A program made the translations under genes and the position numbers. From positions 43,648,697 to 43,712,696 of the forward strand of contig NC_089722.1 in NCBI RefSeq assembly GCF_035083965.1: 64,000 nt of DNA, written 5' to 3'. Below, one piece after another: positions 32,606 through 44,248 of this stretch (positions are counted from its first letter, which is position 1; the number at the start of each line of letters is the position of its first letter). The DNA comes from Branchiostoma lanceolatum. Its lineage: Eukaryota > Chordata > Leptocardii > Amphioxiformes > Branchiostomatidae. A model generated the notes under the pieces. It did not search any database and was not told the origin of the DNA. It saw only the letters and a program-made list of their open reading frames with translations.

Positions 32606-34696
32606 ATGGCAGAGGCAGGGAATGGGTCTCCTACTGCTGTTCCCCACAGCTTCTGTGATGGCTCTCCAACTGGAGTTTCATTGGACAGGGATAAAAGCAA
32701 TGTAAAAGACCAGCCAGCAGTGTCCTGGCATTTCTGGGGTGGGTATCCTACTGGAGTTTCACGGGATAGAGACACAAGCAATGCTGAAGACCAGCCGTCA
32801 GAAACCAAGACAAGTTTTGACAATCAGCCAGAAGAAAACACTGGTGAGAAACACTACATGTGTTCCGGGTGCGGGTACAGGGCTAAGTACAAGTCCAAGT
32901 TGTTCAGACATATGAGAACCCATACTGGTGAAAAACCGTACAGGTGTGACCAGTGTGACTACTCTGCTGCACAGAAATTCCATTTGGACAGGCATCTAGC
33001 CAACCACACTGGTGATAAACCCTACATGTGCGGAGAATGCGGGTACAGGACAACTGACAGGTCTCACCTATTCAAACATATGAGAACTCATACTGGTGAA
33101 AAACCCTACAAATGTGACCAGTGTGACTACTCTTCTGCAGCGAAGTCCTCAATGGACAGTCATCGAGCCAAACATACCGGTGAAAAACCCTATCAGTGTG
33201 GGGAGTGCGGGTACAGGACAGCTCACAAGCGTAGCCTATCCAGACATATGATGAGAACTCATACAGGTGACAAACCCCACATGTGCAGGGAGTGTGGGTA
33301 CAAGACAGCTGAGAAGCATGAGCTATCGAAACATCTAAGAACTCATACAAAACCCTACATGTGCGGGGAGTGCGGGTTCAGAACAACCCAAATGTATAAC
33401 TTATCCCAACATATGAGAACTCATACTGGAGAAAAACCCTACAAGTGTGACCAGTGTGACTATTCCGCTGCACAGAAATCCACTTTAGACCAACATCTAG
33501 CCAAACACACCGGTGAGAAACCCTACATGTGTGAGAAGTGCGGGCACAGGACAGCTCACAAGTATCACCTATCAAAACATATGAGAACCCATACTGGCGA
33601 GAAACCCTACAAGTGTGGCCAGTGTGACTATTCCGCTGCACAGAAATATCATTTGGACCAACATCTAGCCAAACACACCGGTGAGAAGCCCTACATGTGT
33701 CGGGAGTGTGAGTTTAGGACAGCTCACAAGCATCACCTATCCGAACATATGAGAACCCATACCGGTGAAAAACCCTACAAATGTGACCAGTGTGATTATT
33801 CTGCCAGAAAGAAGAGCACCTTGAACAGACATCTAGCCAAACACACCGGTGAGAAACCCTACATGTGTAGTGAGTGCGGGTACAGGACAGCCGACAGGCG
33901 TAACCTATCCGTGCATATGAGAACCCATACTGGTGAAAAACCCTACAAGTGTGACCAGTGTGACTATTCCGCTGCACAGAAACATCATTTGGACCGACAT
34001 CTAGCCAAACACACCAGTGAGAAACCCTTAATGTTTGGGGAGTGCGGGTACAAAACAACTAACAATTCTGACTTATCCGAACATATGAGAATCCACACAG
34101 GAGAAAAACCCTTCAAGTGTGACCAGTGTGATTATGCCGCTGCACATAAATCCACATTGGACCGACATCTAGTCAAACACACTGGAGAAAAACCCCACAT
34201 GTGTGGGGAGTGCGGGTACAGAACAGGTCACAAATCTGCCTTATCCAGTCATATGAGAACCCATACTGGTGAGAAACCCTACATGTGTGGGGAGTGCGGA
34301 TACAGAACAGGTCACAAATCTGCCTTATCCACACATATGAGAACCCATACTGGTGAGAAGCCCTACAAGTGTGACCAGTGTGACTATTCTGCTACATTGA
34401 AATCCACTTTGGACAGCCATCTAGCTAAACACACTGGTGAGAAACCCTACATGTGTGGCGAGTGCGGGTACAGGACAGCTGACAAGAGTCACTTATCCAG
34501 GCATATGAGAACCCATACTGGTGAGAAACCCTACAAGTGTGGGGAGTGCGGGTACAGAACAGGTCACAAATCTGCCTTATCCAGACATATGAAAACCCAT
34601 ACTGGTGAGAAACCCTTTATGTGTGACAAGTGCGGATACAGAACAGCTCACAAGTGTCACTTATCCAGCCATATGAGAACCCACATTGCTGAATAA
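32606..34696 (+). CDS. C2H2 zinc-finger protein, 22 fingers (cassette 4)
   Basis: The protein has 696 aa, the longest intact member. The start at 32606 follows the acceptor CCACTAGGTTAG. The leader is extended: after MAEAGNGSPTAVP and FCDGSPTGVSLDRDKSNVKD a second, diverged leader unit follows (GGYPTGVSRDRDTSNAEDQP), so the N-terminus carries a tandem duplication. Then come 22 fingers. Finger 15 has Phe for the first Cys (LMFGEC) and probably does not bind zinc. A/B alternation holds for most of the array and breaks at fingers 5-7, 17-18 and 20-22, where A fingers sit side by side. The repeated GHKSALS helix in fingers 17, 18 and 21 shows recent duplication. One linker is short (THTKPY). A decayed finger follows the stop (CNQCEYSAARKSDF). 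Confidence 0.9.
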   Translation: MAEAGNGSPTAVPHSFCDGSPTGVSLDRDKSNVKDQPAVSWHFWGGYPTGVSRDRDTSNAEDQPSETKTSFDNQPEENTGEKHYMCSGCGYRAKYKSKLFRHMRTHTGEKPYRCDQCDYSAAQKFHLDRHLANHTGDKPYMCGECGYRTTDRSHLFKHMRTHTGEKPYKCDQCDYSSAAKSSMDSHRAKHTGEKPYQCGECGYRTAHKRSLSRHMMRTHTGDKPHMCRECGYKTAEKHELSKHLRTHTKPYMCGECGFRTTQMYNLSQHMRTHTGEKPYKCDQCDYSAAQKSTLDQHLAKHTGEKPYMCEKCGHRTAHKYHLSKHMRTHTGEKPYKCGQCDYSAAQKYHLDQHLAKHTGEKPYMCRECEFRTAHKHHLSEHMRTHTGEKPYKCDQCDYSARKKSTLNRHLAKHTGEKPYMCSECGYRTADRRNLSVHMRTHTGEKPYKCDQCDYSAAQKHHLDRHLAKHTSEKPLMFGECGYKTTNNSDLSEHMRIHTGEKPFKCDQCDYAAAHKSTLDRHLVKHTGEKPHMCGECGYRTGHKSALSSHMRTHTGEKPYMCGECGYRTGHKSALSTHMRTHTGEKPYKCDQCDYSATLKSTLDSHLAKHTGEKPYMCGECGYRTADKSHLSRHMRTHTGEKPYKCGECGYRTGHKSALSRHMKTHTGEKPFMCDKCGYRTAHKCHLSSHMRTHIAE

Positions 34697-36060
34697 CGAA
34701 CCTACAAGTGTAACCAGTGTGAGTATTCAGCAGCTCGAAAATCAGATTTTGTCGGGCATGTAGCTAAACACACTGATGAGAAATGTGTACGAATCGCAGG
34801 TACAGGACAACAGAAGTTATTCAGCCATCGATACATATGTATGGAACATTGATTAAGAACACTACATGTGTTCTATCCCAATGTCTGTCTGAGAATATGT
34901 CATTTCACAGTTCCAAATGCGCATCTGCTTTCGTGGTGCATTGTCGTCCAAGGTCAATGTGTAAGATTCCTCATTTGTAAACAACGTCGAGACGTGGTTG
35001 CGTCATTCCCGATCCCGCTTGGAGTGGATTTAACCTATGACATTACCGACAAACCCCCTGTGGTGCTGGAACTGTGAGAAGACTTATTCATACAGAATAG
35101 AATCTGCACAAATATGATAACACTGTGCAGAATCTGTACATCTAGAGTACTTTAGTCTCTATCGAGTACTTTATGTCATGTTACTCAAAAGAAAACGTAC
35201 AGCAGAGTGGAACATGCTTTGTTTGAATTGCTTTACATGTAGGTGACGCAACAAGGTGTAAAGAAGGTTTTGACACTCGATACCAAACTTATTTCCGTTA
35301 AATCTAATATAGGCTATCCTGACAGCTGACTTTGTGCTGACATTTTACTAAAGGTTGTGCTTTATTTCAAGTCTTCATAAAGTTAAAAGCTGATTAATCA
35401 CTAACCTATACCTATATATTAGTACACGAATAATTATCTTTAATGGAGTGTTTAACATAATCTTCTGTAATATGAAGCGAATTTCATGTTTTATATGTAA
35501 GAATATTGATTTAGAATATTTTAAGAAGCATGATTACTGATAACAAGCATAATTACTGATATAATTTCAAAAAGCTGTGCATTTTTCAAGGCTGCGATGT
35601 TTTTTTTTCTTACTTACTCATTTACTAGCATATACACTATATATTGGAATAATTATGACTGATATACCTGGAATGTATCATAGTGAACTAAGGTTGTGTT
35701 TTGTGAAACGTCTGTCATGGTCGATATGATATTTACTAGCATATACACTATATATTGGGATAATTATGAATGATATATCTGGAATGTATTATAGTCAGCT
35801 AAGATTATGTTTTATGAAGCGTCTGTCATGGTCGGTGTGTAAGAACACAGCTGATTCAAAATATGCTAATAAGTTTAATAAAATATTTTACTAATGTTAA
35901 TGATAATATGCTAATAAGTTTAATAAAATATTTTACTAATGTTAATGATAATATGCTAATAAGTTTAATAGAATATGCTACTAATGTTAATAAAAATATG
36001 CTAGTAAGTGTAATAAAAGAACAGGTTTCATTTCATGTTGATCTAGTGTGGTAGGATCTT
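34697..36060 (+). repeat. Finger remnants, 3' tail and AT-rich repeats after cassette 4
   Basis: 34700-34830 has decayed finger words shared with cassettes 5 and 6 (agctaaacacactgatgagaaa, gcaggtacaggacaaca). 35270-35480 holds the tail block. 35500-35850 contains two copies of the tatttactagcatatacactatatattgg unit. 35863-36000 is a 45-bp unit (aatatgctaataagtttaat...) repeated three times. The whole stretch is collinear with 57000-58340. Confidence 0.6.
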
Positions 36061-37284
36061 CGATCTGTCATGGGCGACAGAAAGTTGTGGAAACATGTGT
36101 GTCACCTCTAACTCAAGAGGATGAACTGAACTGAACTGAAACTGGTAGATGCTACCATGCTGGCCGTACAAGTGAAAACGTTCCAACTCTCTCTAACAGA
36201 CCTGAAAGAAATGTTACAGGGTTACCTGACTTACCAAAAGGTTTAAAAGATAAAAGGCTTGGTTCATGTAGCAAAACACAAAGCCCTGCATGCGTGGTGA
36301 ATGTGATTACGAGGCAACTCAGAGGAAAAGTTAAAAGGAATGGTTTCCTCAATAACGACGCTGAATGTTAGATTATTCTTCAATCTACAGCCCATGACAT
36401 AATAAACAAAACATATCCCATCTGGCCTAAAGGAAATGTCACAGGGTTACCTGACTTACAGAAGGGTTAAAGGTTAAACGGCTTCGTTCCCTCAATAATG
36501 AATGTTAGATTATACATAAATCAACAGCCCATGACATAAACAAAACAAAACATATCCCACCTGTAATGAAAATATGGAAGACGAGTCTTATCGTCTATCC
36601 AGTTACGCAGACATTAAAAGAATGAGCTGGGTGTTGGCGGTTCGAGGTTGTAATGTCTTTTTCATTCGTCTTCCACTGTCTCGGTAAAAGAAACCGAACC
36701 ATTAAGTTGGAACTTGGTGTCAGTGGCTAAGAAGGGAGTAGTCATATGTTACATTGTTCATCATTTTCTGCGCGTCTACTCCGTGTTACATGTACGTGTA
36801 CTTGAAATCAGCCTACAAGCAAGAATTTGCAAAGAACTTTCAATTTAAAAGTGGGCAAAGGCAATCTTAAACCCGGCAATAATTAGAAAAATAGAATGTA
36901 ACTGTCGATACAGAGGGAGAGAACACTCACCGAGAACTATAACGTGAAGTATAATGATTAGTCAAAGGTTTATTTTGTGTGCACAAGATGCTAACCCACC
37001 TCCATTGGTGATTTTTCCCATCTAAATTACAGTCCCCTGTATAAAAGTTCAGACTTAACAAAGAAAGAAAGAAGCTGAAGGAAGAAATGAAGAAAGGAAG
37101 GAAGGAAGGAAGGAAGGAAGGAAGGAAGGAAGGAAGGAAGGAAGGAAGGAAGGAAGGAAGGAAGGAAGGAAGGAAGGAAGGAAGGAAGGAAGGAAGGAAG
37201 GAAGGAAGAAAAATAAACATACCAAAAGAATCCAGAAAGGTAAGCTAAGCAAATGGGTTCAACCATAATATAAACATGTAGGCG
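36061..37284. other. Intergenic DNA upstream of cassette 5
   Basis: Collinear with 58370-59190 (cagaaagttgtggaaacatgt, gggttacctgacttac, ttttcattcgtcttccac). It carries an internal imperfect repeat of the gggttacctgactta/gttaaa segment. The only distinct addition is the (GGAA)n microsatellite at 37092-37209. Confidence 0.5.
37092..37209. repeat. (GGAA)n microsatellite
   Basis: About 29 perfect GGAA tetranucleotides in a row, absent from the collinear copy near 59100-59140, where only scattered gaaag words occur. GGAA arrays can bind ETS-family factors. Here this is only a sequence feature. Confidence 0.95.
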
Positions 37285-37419
37285 GAACTTTCCACACACT
37301 AACTGGGTAACGAGGCACAAAATGTGACCTTTCACCCCACCCTCAGTTCACCTTTCACCCGCTGCTTCGTTAGAGACGCTTGCCGGATTGTGTGAAGGGA
37401 AAATCAACAATAAAAGCAG
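37285..37419 (+). promoter_or_regulatory. Promoter and untranslated exon 1 of ZNF cassette 5
   Basis: TGACCTTTCACCC (37325-37337) and TTCACCTTTCACCC (37347-37360) lie 22 bp apart. The block ends AATAAAAGCAG with the donor GTAAGAACTTG at 37420. Confidence 0.65.
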
Positions 37420-37951
37420 GTAAGAACTTGAAATATACTACATATCTATCTTACCGTGAAGCAGAGTGGCTATAGGTGGTTTCTATGGTGTACCGGTCAC
37501 ATTAGGACGTAACGTAAAACTTTTCGGGGTGAGAAAATTGGCGCTTGGGGAGGGGGGCGGGGGCGAAACCACAAGCCACGTTGTTCGGGACAAAGGGTCC
37601 GTTTGTGTTAGAAAAGCTCTAATAAGGGTGCTACAGTATCACCAAAATATGACAGAATATTACAATAGAAACCCTTTTTAGACTAAAAACAGGTTTCCGG
37701 GTCGTGCATGCAACTTTGGAAAAACTGTTGGTAAAGAAGATTCATAAACATTAGGGGGGGGGGGGGGGCAGCAGAGAGAACAACTGGGTCAGGTTTCAGC
37801 GTCATTACGATTCCAGTTGAGGTTCAACCCTTGTTGCAGCAACTTTTTTTTGGTAGAAGTTTTTTGGCAGAATAAGAATGCAATCTTGACTTATCCTTAT
37901 TCTAAGATTGATGTGTTTGACCTTTTCAATTTTTCATCCGTTAGGTTAGAC
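37420..37951 (+). other. Cassette 5 intron
   Basis: The shortest and least interrupted intron, so close to the ancestral form: the conserved first 230 bp, a poly-G tract at 37754-37768, the conserved cgtcattacgat block, a T-rich run, then CATCCGTTAGGTTAG. Confidence 0.6.
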
Positions 37952-39553
37952 ATGGCAAAGGCAGGTGATGGGTCTCCTAGTGCTGTTCACCAGAGCTTCT
38001 GTGATGCCCGGTCTCCTACTGGAGTTTTAGGGGACAAACATCAGAGCAATTTAGAAGACCATCCAACGAAAAGCAAAGCCAGTTTGGACAAAAAGCCATC
38101 AGAAAATTCGGTTGAGAAACCCTTTATGTGTGAGGAGTGCGGGTACAGGACAGCTAACAAGAGTCACATATCCAGACATATGAGAACCCATACTGGTGAA
38201 AAACCCTACAAGTGTAACCAGTGTGACTATTCTGCTGCACAGAAATATTATTTGGATCGACATCTAGCCAAACACGCTGGTGAGAAACCCTACATGTGTG
38301 GGGAGTGCGGGTACAGGACAGCTCACAAGCATCACCTATCAAAACATATGAGAACCCATACTGGTGAAAAACCCTACAAGTGTGGCCAGTGTGACTATTC
38401 CGCTGCACAGAAACATCATTTGGACCAACATCTAGCCAAACACACCGGTGAGAAGCCCTACATGTGTGGGGAGTGTGAGTTTAGGACAGCTCACAAGCAT
38501 CACCTATCCGAACATATGAGAACTCATACTGGTGAAAAACCCTACAAATGTGACCAGTGTGACTATTCTGCTGCAGAGAAATCCACATTGGACAACCATC
38601 TAGCCAAACATGCTGGTGACAAACCCTTCATGTGTGGAGAGTGCGGGTACAGGTCAGCTGACAGGGGTAGCCTATACAGACATATGAGAACCCATACTGG
38701 TGAAAAACCCTACAAGTGTGACCAGTGTGATTATTCTGCTGCACAGAAATGCAATTTGGACAGTCATCTATCAAAACATACTGGAGAGAAACCCTACATA
38801 TGTGGGGAATGTAAGTACAGAACAACTAAAAAGTCTAATTTATCTGAACATATGAGAACCCACACAGGAGAAAAGCCCTACAAGTGTGACCAGTGTGATT
38901 ATTCTGCTGCAAAGAAATCCACCTTAAACAGCCATCTAGACAAACACACCGGTGAGAAACCCTACATGTGTGATGAGTGCGGGTACAGGACAGCTCAAAA
39001 GCTCAAGTTATCCAGACATATGAGAACTCATACAGGAGAAAAACCCTACAAATGTGACCAGTGTGATTATTCTGCTGCACAGAAATCCAATTTGGACCGA
39101 CATCTAGCAAAACACTCTGGAGAAAAACCATTCATGTGTGGGGAGTGCGGGTACAGGACAGCTCAAAAGCTCAAGTTGTCCATACATATGAGAACTCATA
39201 CAGGAGAAAAACCCTACAAATGTGACCAGTGTGATTATTCCGCTGCACAGAAATCCAATTTGGACCAACATCTAGCAAAACACTCTGGAGAAAAACCATT
39301 CATGTGTGGGGAGTGCGGGTACAGAGCAACTCAAAAGTCTCACTTATCAAAACATATGAGATGCCATACTGGCGTAAAACCCTACAAGTGTGACCAGTGC
39401 GATTATTCTGCTGCACAGAAGTACACATTAAAGAGACATCTAACCAAACACTCTGGAGAGAAACCATTCACGTGTGGCAAGTGCGGGTTCAGAACAGCTC
39501 GCAAGCATAACCTATTCACACATATGAAAACTCATACTGGTGAGAAACCCTAG
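37952..39553 (+). CDS. C2H2 zinc-finger protein, 17 fingers (cassette 5)
   Basis: The protein has 533 aa. The start at 37952 follows the acceptor CCGTTAGGTTAG and gives MAKAGDGSPSAVHQSFCDAR with SPTGVLGDKHQSNLEDHPTK, a leader sub-type shared with cassette 7 (DKHQSN, KSKASLD). Seventeen C2H2 fingers run in strict A/B alternation to the stop, which lies in the last linker (THTGEKP). All zinc ligands look present. Fingers 11 and 13 share the helix QKLKLS, and 12 and 14 share QKSNLD, so a two-finger block of about 168 bp was duplicated. Two further decayed fingers can be traced after the stop (39554-39660). Intact and plausibly functional. Confidence 0.9.
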   Translation: MAKAGDGSPSAVHQSFCDARSPTGVLGDKHQSNLEDHPTKSKASLDKKPSENSVEKPFMCEECGYRTANKSHISRHMRTHTGEKPYKCNQCDYSAAQKYYLDRHLAKHAGEKPYMCGECGYRTAHKHHLSKHMRTHTGEKPYKCGQCDYSAAQKHHLDQHLAKHTGEKPYMCGECEFRTAHKHHLSEHMRTHTGEKPYKCDQCDYSAAEKSTLDNHLAKHAGDKPFMCGECGYRSADRGSLYRHMRTHTGEKPYKCDQCDYSAAQKCNLDSHLSKHTGEKPYICGECKYRTTKKSNLSEHMRTHTGEKPYKCDQCDYSAAKKSTLNSHLDKHTGEKPYMCDECGYRTAQKLKLSRHMRTHTGEKPYKCDQCDYSAAQKSNLDRHLAKHSGEKPFMCGECGYRTAQKLKLSIHMRTHTGEKPYKCDQCDYSAAQKSNLDQHLAKHSGEKPFMCGECGYRATQKSHLSKHMRCHTGVKPYKCDQCDYSAAQKYTLKRHLTKHSGEKPFTCGKCGFRTARKHNLFTHMKTHTGEKP

Positions 39554-40530
39554 TGTGAGCTGTGTGAATATGATTAGCTATTCGAAAATCAGCTGTTGTC
39601 CGGCACCTGTCTAAACACGCTGATGAGAAACTCTAAATGTGTACGGGTTGTAGGTACAGGACAACAGAAGTTAACGTTAGCCGACCATACATACATGTAC
39701 ATGTATATGGACCTAGGGGAAATGGATGTGAGAACACTACATGTGTTCAACGCCAGTGTGTGAGTAAAAAGCCGTTTCACAGTTCTGGTGGTGTGGCAAA
39801 GAATCAAGCCACAGAGTGGAGCATACTTTCTTAGAAACACTTCTAATGCAAAGAATAAGGAGGCTTTAAAACTCAGTAACAAACTTATTCTGCAGATCTG
39901 TCTTTTATAATATAGGCTATCCTGACCCCTAATTTTGCACTGACATCCTATAAAATGTTATTCTATCTTTTAGCATTGCAACAAAGTATAAATAAATAAA
40001 ACAGGCAGTACAATGTATAACATTGTAACAATTTATAACATTGTATAAATAAACAAGGCAATTATCATAAAGGCTATCCTGACGCCCGATTTTGTATTGA
40101 CATCCTTTAAAATGTTATTTTATCTTTTAACATTGCAACAAGGCAGTACAATGCTCCATCTGGGCAGCATTGCTGATATCGGTGCCATATAAGTATATAA
40201 CACGCAATTATGTACATCAGTTCAACTTTCATTTATAGAAATGTTGTGCTTCGGTGTAACGAGTGTGCCGTAAAGTTTGTTAGTAATGTTTATTTTCTAT
40301 TTTACCAACCTATGCTATATGTATTGAAACACTAATGATTATGCTATGCTTAGCGTGTTTGAAATCATATAGAATTGCAATGTAAGCTTTTGTCATATGA
40401 AGCGTCTGCCATTGCTGAAATGTGAGAACACAGTTGATTCAAAATATGCTCATTTCTGACGTGTGAAAATAAAATGTTTAATGAAAGAACATCATCGGAA
40501 CAGGCTCCATTCAGAATTTGCATCTCCTTT
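39554..40530 (+). repeat. Finger remnants and 3' tail of cassette 5
   Basis: Decayed finger words to 39660, then tatcctgacccctaattttgc. A second copy of aggctatcctgacgcccga follows at 40070, so the tail start is duplicated with an atttataacattgtataaa insert. GAAAATAAAATGTTTAATG near 40465 is a polyadenylation candidate. Confidence 0.55.
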
Positions 40531-41378
40531 CTCTAAATAATGTTATAACATATGTAACATCACAACATCTTTACTAATGACTAAATACTCTAACGACAAG
40601 TTTGGTAGGAACATGTTTTTATTCTTCTCTTCACCCTCAAGATCATGTCCATTTATGAAACATAACTTCATGCTAACCGTTTTAATTCTAATACTACGGA
40701 ACGTAAACGTGACTTACAGTTTTACTATAACTCTTTTAAATCATTCAACCCGACAACTAAAAGATGCTAATAACATCATCACTATGGATGCATTTCCAAA
40801 GCAAACTACAGTACTGCTGGATATCATCACCACCAGGTAATAAGTCATAATAACAAAAACTATTTCTTGTGGGAAATTTCTGCCACATGATTCACTGCAC
40901 CACCAGGTTTGGGCATGAGGGAAGACACGTTTGCTCCCGCCATGTAACAAAAGTCTCAAACATATAATGACGATGATTTCGGTACACAGCATTTTCATCA
41001 GAGATCATTACAGCGTCTGTATGTTAACATCAGGATAAATGCAGGACATGAACATTATCAGAAAAGAAAATTCCAATAATAACAATAATCACATGGGCTG
41101 ACTTGACCAGTGTGTCTCGTACATTCCATGTCCTTTTGTTGTGTTCATTTGTTTTCTCATCTCCTGTCCATAAACTAAAGACAGAAACAAGCAGACAACA
41201 AAAACTAGAATAGTGACAAACTTGTAACAACAGATTGTGTGAACATGTACACATTCGCATGTCTTGTTATCGGCGTGACTTTACCAGTTTGTCTCGTATG
41301 CTTTATAAACTGTAGTCGTGGCTTCCATAAAAAACACTACAGAAACTAGAATGACCAGACTGTGAGGACATGTTCACG
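40531..41378. other. Intergenic DNA between converging genes, copy of 161-1154
   Basis: Collinear with 440-1150. Probably the 3' UTR of the minus-strand gene. It contains two copies of the ctttaccagtttgtctcgta/gacttgaccagtgtgtctcgta segment (41095 and 41278). No gene seen. Confidence 0.45.
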
Positions 41379-42575
41379 TTAACATAGATTTTTATCGGCG
41401 TGTTTCTTCATGTGCCTCCTCAAATTAGACTTGTCACCCGTAGAATAACTACAAACCTCGCACTTGTAAGGTTTCTCCCCAGTGTGGGTGGCCATGTGAC
41501 GGTTAAAATCGGCCATTCGTGCTGTAGAATAACTACAAACCACACACTTGTATGCTTTCTCCCCAGTGTGGGTAGCTATGTGCTTCTTCAAAGTGGACAT
41601 TTGTGCTGCAGAATAATCACAAACCTCGCACTTGTAAGGTTTCTCCCCAGTGTGGGTAGCGATGTGGCGCTTTAAGTTAAACATTTGTGCTGCAGAATAG
41701 TCACATAATTCACACTTGTATGCTTTCTCACCAGTGTGGGTAGCCGTGTGATATTTCAAAGCGGACTTTCGTATTGCAGAATAATCACAAACTCCACACT
41801 TGTATGGTTTCTCACCAGTGTGAATAGCCATGTGCTGCTTTAAGTGAGACATGTGTGCTGCAGAATAGCCACAAATGCCACATTGGTAAGGTTTCTCCCA
41901 AGAGTGTGCAGCCATATGACGCTTCAAATTACACTTCAAAGCTGTGGAGTAAGCACACGTCTCATAGCTGTATAGATTCTCACCAGTGTGTGTAGCCCTG
42001 TGCAACTTTAAGTAGGACATATGTACTGCAGAATAGTCACAGAATTCACACTTGTACCGCTTCACACCAGTGTGGGTGGCCATGTGACTCTTCAAATTGC
42101 TCTTCCGGGCTGTGGAGTAAGCACACATCTCACAGCGGTATGGCTTCTCACCAGTGTGTGACCTCATATGGACCTTTAAATATGATTGGATGACTGCAGA
42201 GTAGTCGCACTGTGGGCATTTGTACGGTCGGTAGTTACTGTGTTTCGCCATGATGTGAAGTTTGAGGTGAGCCTTTCGTGCAGCAGAATAGTCGCAGACA
42301 GCGCACTGAAAAGGCCTCTCACCACCGTGAGTTGCCCTGACATCCTTTACAAGGTCTTCCTTTGTTTGTTTACTTTCACCCGCGGCGTGCGACGTCCTAA
42401 CGTGCCGTTTCAGGGCGGACATCTTGGATGTGGAGAACTCGCATTCCCGACATCTATGTGGTCGCTCACCGCTGTGAGTCTTGCGACGCTGTTTCCTTGT
42501 CCCTCCGTGGTCTGTTTCTGGACAAGCCTGTTTCTCTTCTGTCTGTTCATGCAGATCTTCTGCTGCTTCTTCCAT
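41379..42575 (-). CDS. C2H2 zinc-finger protein, 12 fingers, MEEAAEDL family (copy 2)
   Basis: The protein has 398 aa, the same length as the copy at 1155, with an identical start (MEEAAEDLHEQTEEKQACPE). The ATG follows TCTTGCTAG on the minus strand, an intron acceptor. Twelve fingers. Finger 6 has lost its first Cys (YSYETC, after an ENLYS linker) and finger 11 has Phe for the core Leu (MADFNRH). The first eight fingers are nearly identical to copy 1; fingers 9-12 differ in both framework and helix (QMFNLKR for QMSKLKR, RMADFNR for QMSALKR). The C-terminus is ADKNLC rather than ADNKPN. It is head to head with cassette 6, although 9.9 kb of inserted DNA now lies between them. Open frame, probably expressed. 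Confidence 0.87.
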   Translation of the reverse strand: MEEAAEDLHEQTEEKQACPETDHGGTRKQRRKTHSGERPHRCRECEFSTSKMSALKRHVRTSHAAGESKQTKEDLVKDVRATHGGERPFQCAVCDYSAARKAHLKLHIMAKHSNYRPYKCPQCDYSAVIQSYLKVHMRSHTGEKPYRCEMCAYSTARKSNLKSHMATHTGVKRYKCEFCDYSAVHMSYLKLHRATHTGENLYSYETCAYSTALKCNLKRHMAAHSWEKPYQCGICGYSAAHMSHLKQHMAIHTGEKPYKCGVCDYSAIRKSALKYHTATHTGEKAYKCELCDYSAAQMFNLKRHIATHTGEKPYKCEVCDYSAAQMSTLKKHIATHTGEKAYKCVVCSYSTARMADFNRHMATHTGEKPYKCEVCSYSTGDKSNLRRHMKKHADKNLC

Positions 42576-43797
42576 CTAGCAAGAGGAAAAAAGTTAAAAA
42601 TAAACACGAAAACTTGGTATTGTAACATGTTTGACACAATGAAAAGAAATGATGTTCAGAAGAAGCCCGCAATTGTTCAGGTGTGTCTTTTTTTAAACAA
42701 CATAACTTCGTATCTTGGTTGTTGTATGTTCTTAACTGTTCGTCACAGCAAGAGGAAACCGACCTAGTTTTTCACGCGAGAGGCAAAACATCACCTGACA
42801 TCATACACTACTTCCTTAGCATAACAGGAAGCAAACATTGCGACAGCCCTTCTTACGTCACCACTTTAGCATGCCGGGAAACAAGAATGTATGGCCTTTC
42901 CCCCGAACATGTCCACTCGTTCCCAAAGTCTCACCTACCACCCCAGAACGATCCCTCTCTATTGGTGTAGGGATGTCACGATGTCATCTCGTGTCCAAAA
43001 TTATCTTGGCTCTCTACAAGCGTCCACACCATGAATGTGTGTTGAACAGGCCGAGAGTCGGAGCACGGATCTGAACGGAAGCAAGTATGCTCCCACAGGA
43101 CCAGCTGTGCGCGGCTGCACAAGGAGGGCTACTCCAGCTGGCCAGGTTCTAACTCAGGGCTCCTTGCTCTGTGGCAAGATTTCGTTGGACCTGTGTAGGC
43201 CTTGTCTACCTGGCCTGTCTACCCTGACTGTCTACCTTTTTTTGGACCCCAAGGGTATGCATGGGGGTTTAATGGATTTTCATTGCGGAAAAACTGGGTC
43301 AATGCAATTCAAGATGTGTCTGAGCTGGATGGAAGACAACACCTATTGGTGATGGGTTGGGGGGGGGGTGAAGATGACATTAGATGACACAGTTTTCCGG
43401 CTGGAATAAGTTCCATAAGAAGTTGGTGCATATACACGTAGTTGACAGTAGAAATCCTAAAGACATTAGATGACACAGTTTTCAAACTAGAATACTTTCC
43501 ATAAGAAGTTGGTGCATAAACACGCAGTTAACATAGGGAAAATCGGTCAACTTTAACTCGATAAGTCTCCTTTCACACATAAGCCCGATTCCTTCGGTAA
43601 TAAGCAGTTGATTAGTCTACGTCTGACGAGTACAAGGACAGCTTCCGTTGCCTGATCTGGCCCGTGCCGACCGTTTTATTGAGTTTTTCCGTGACCATGT
43701 CTTGTGACTCAAAACGGCGCGTCACAAGATAGCCAGGGTAGACAGGCCAGGTAGACAGGGCCAGCTTTTCCCGCAAACCCGTGTAGGCCCTGGATAC
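42576..43797. other. Upstream region of minus ZNF copy 2
   Basis: 42576-42660 still matches copy 1; the rest is unique to this copy. It holds an inverted pair (ctgtctacctggcctgtctaccctg near 43200 and its complement near 43737) and a tandem duplication of about 80 bp starting gacattagatgacacagtttt (43374 and 43459). No gene seen. Confidence 0.45.
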
Positions 43798-44248
43798 AGT
43801 CTGGCATCCAGGCTAACCGAGTCTTCAACTAAGTCTCCCAGGGACCGCTCTCCGTACATCTGGTACTTATTACAGGGATGCCATGACGTCACCTAGTGCC
43901 GTGTCGTTTGTGTCTAAATGTCGGAACTAAACACCACGTCGACAAGACATAAAATGTGCCCTGAACAGACCGACAGTCAGAGCATGGATTTGAACGACAG
44001 CAAAGGTTCTATTATCCGGCTAGCGGCTGTGCACGTTTACGTACTGAGATCGTCATAGCTGACACTGTGACAGATTTTAGTTCTATCGCCCCCCTCCCAT
44101 CCCCCTCCCCCCCCCATATCCCGGCACCAGCACGACAGGGAGTTGTAAAAAACAGACTCCAGTCTAACCTGAGACACAGATTGGCCGCCAGGACGCTCTC
44201 GGAACGACGCCTCCTCTGTCAGGTTGGACGACATTTCTCTCCGAACTT
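43798..44248. promoter_or_regulatory. Head-to-head region, duplicate of 4240-4667
   Basis: Near-identical to the region between the first gene pair (ccatgacgtcacctagtgcc, taaacaccacgtcgacaaga, cgacgcctcctctgtcagg). It ends at CCGAACTT (44241-44248), where a 9.9-kb block begins. The rest of the region resumes at 54148. Confidence 0.6.

Noticed and set aside
36927-37335. Frames rich in FLPS repeats
   Set aside because: These are the GGAA microsatellite read on the minus strand.
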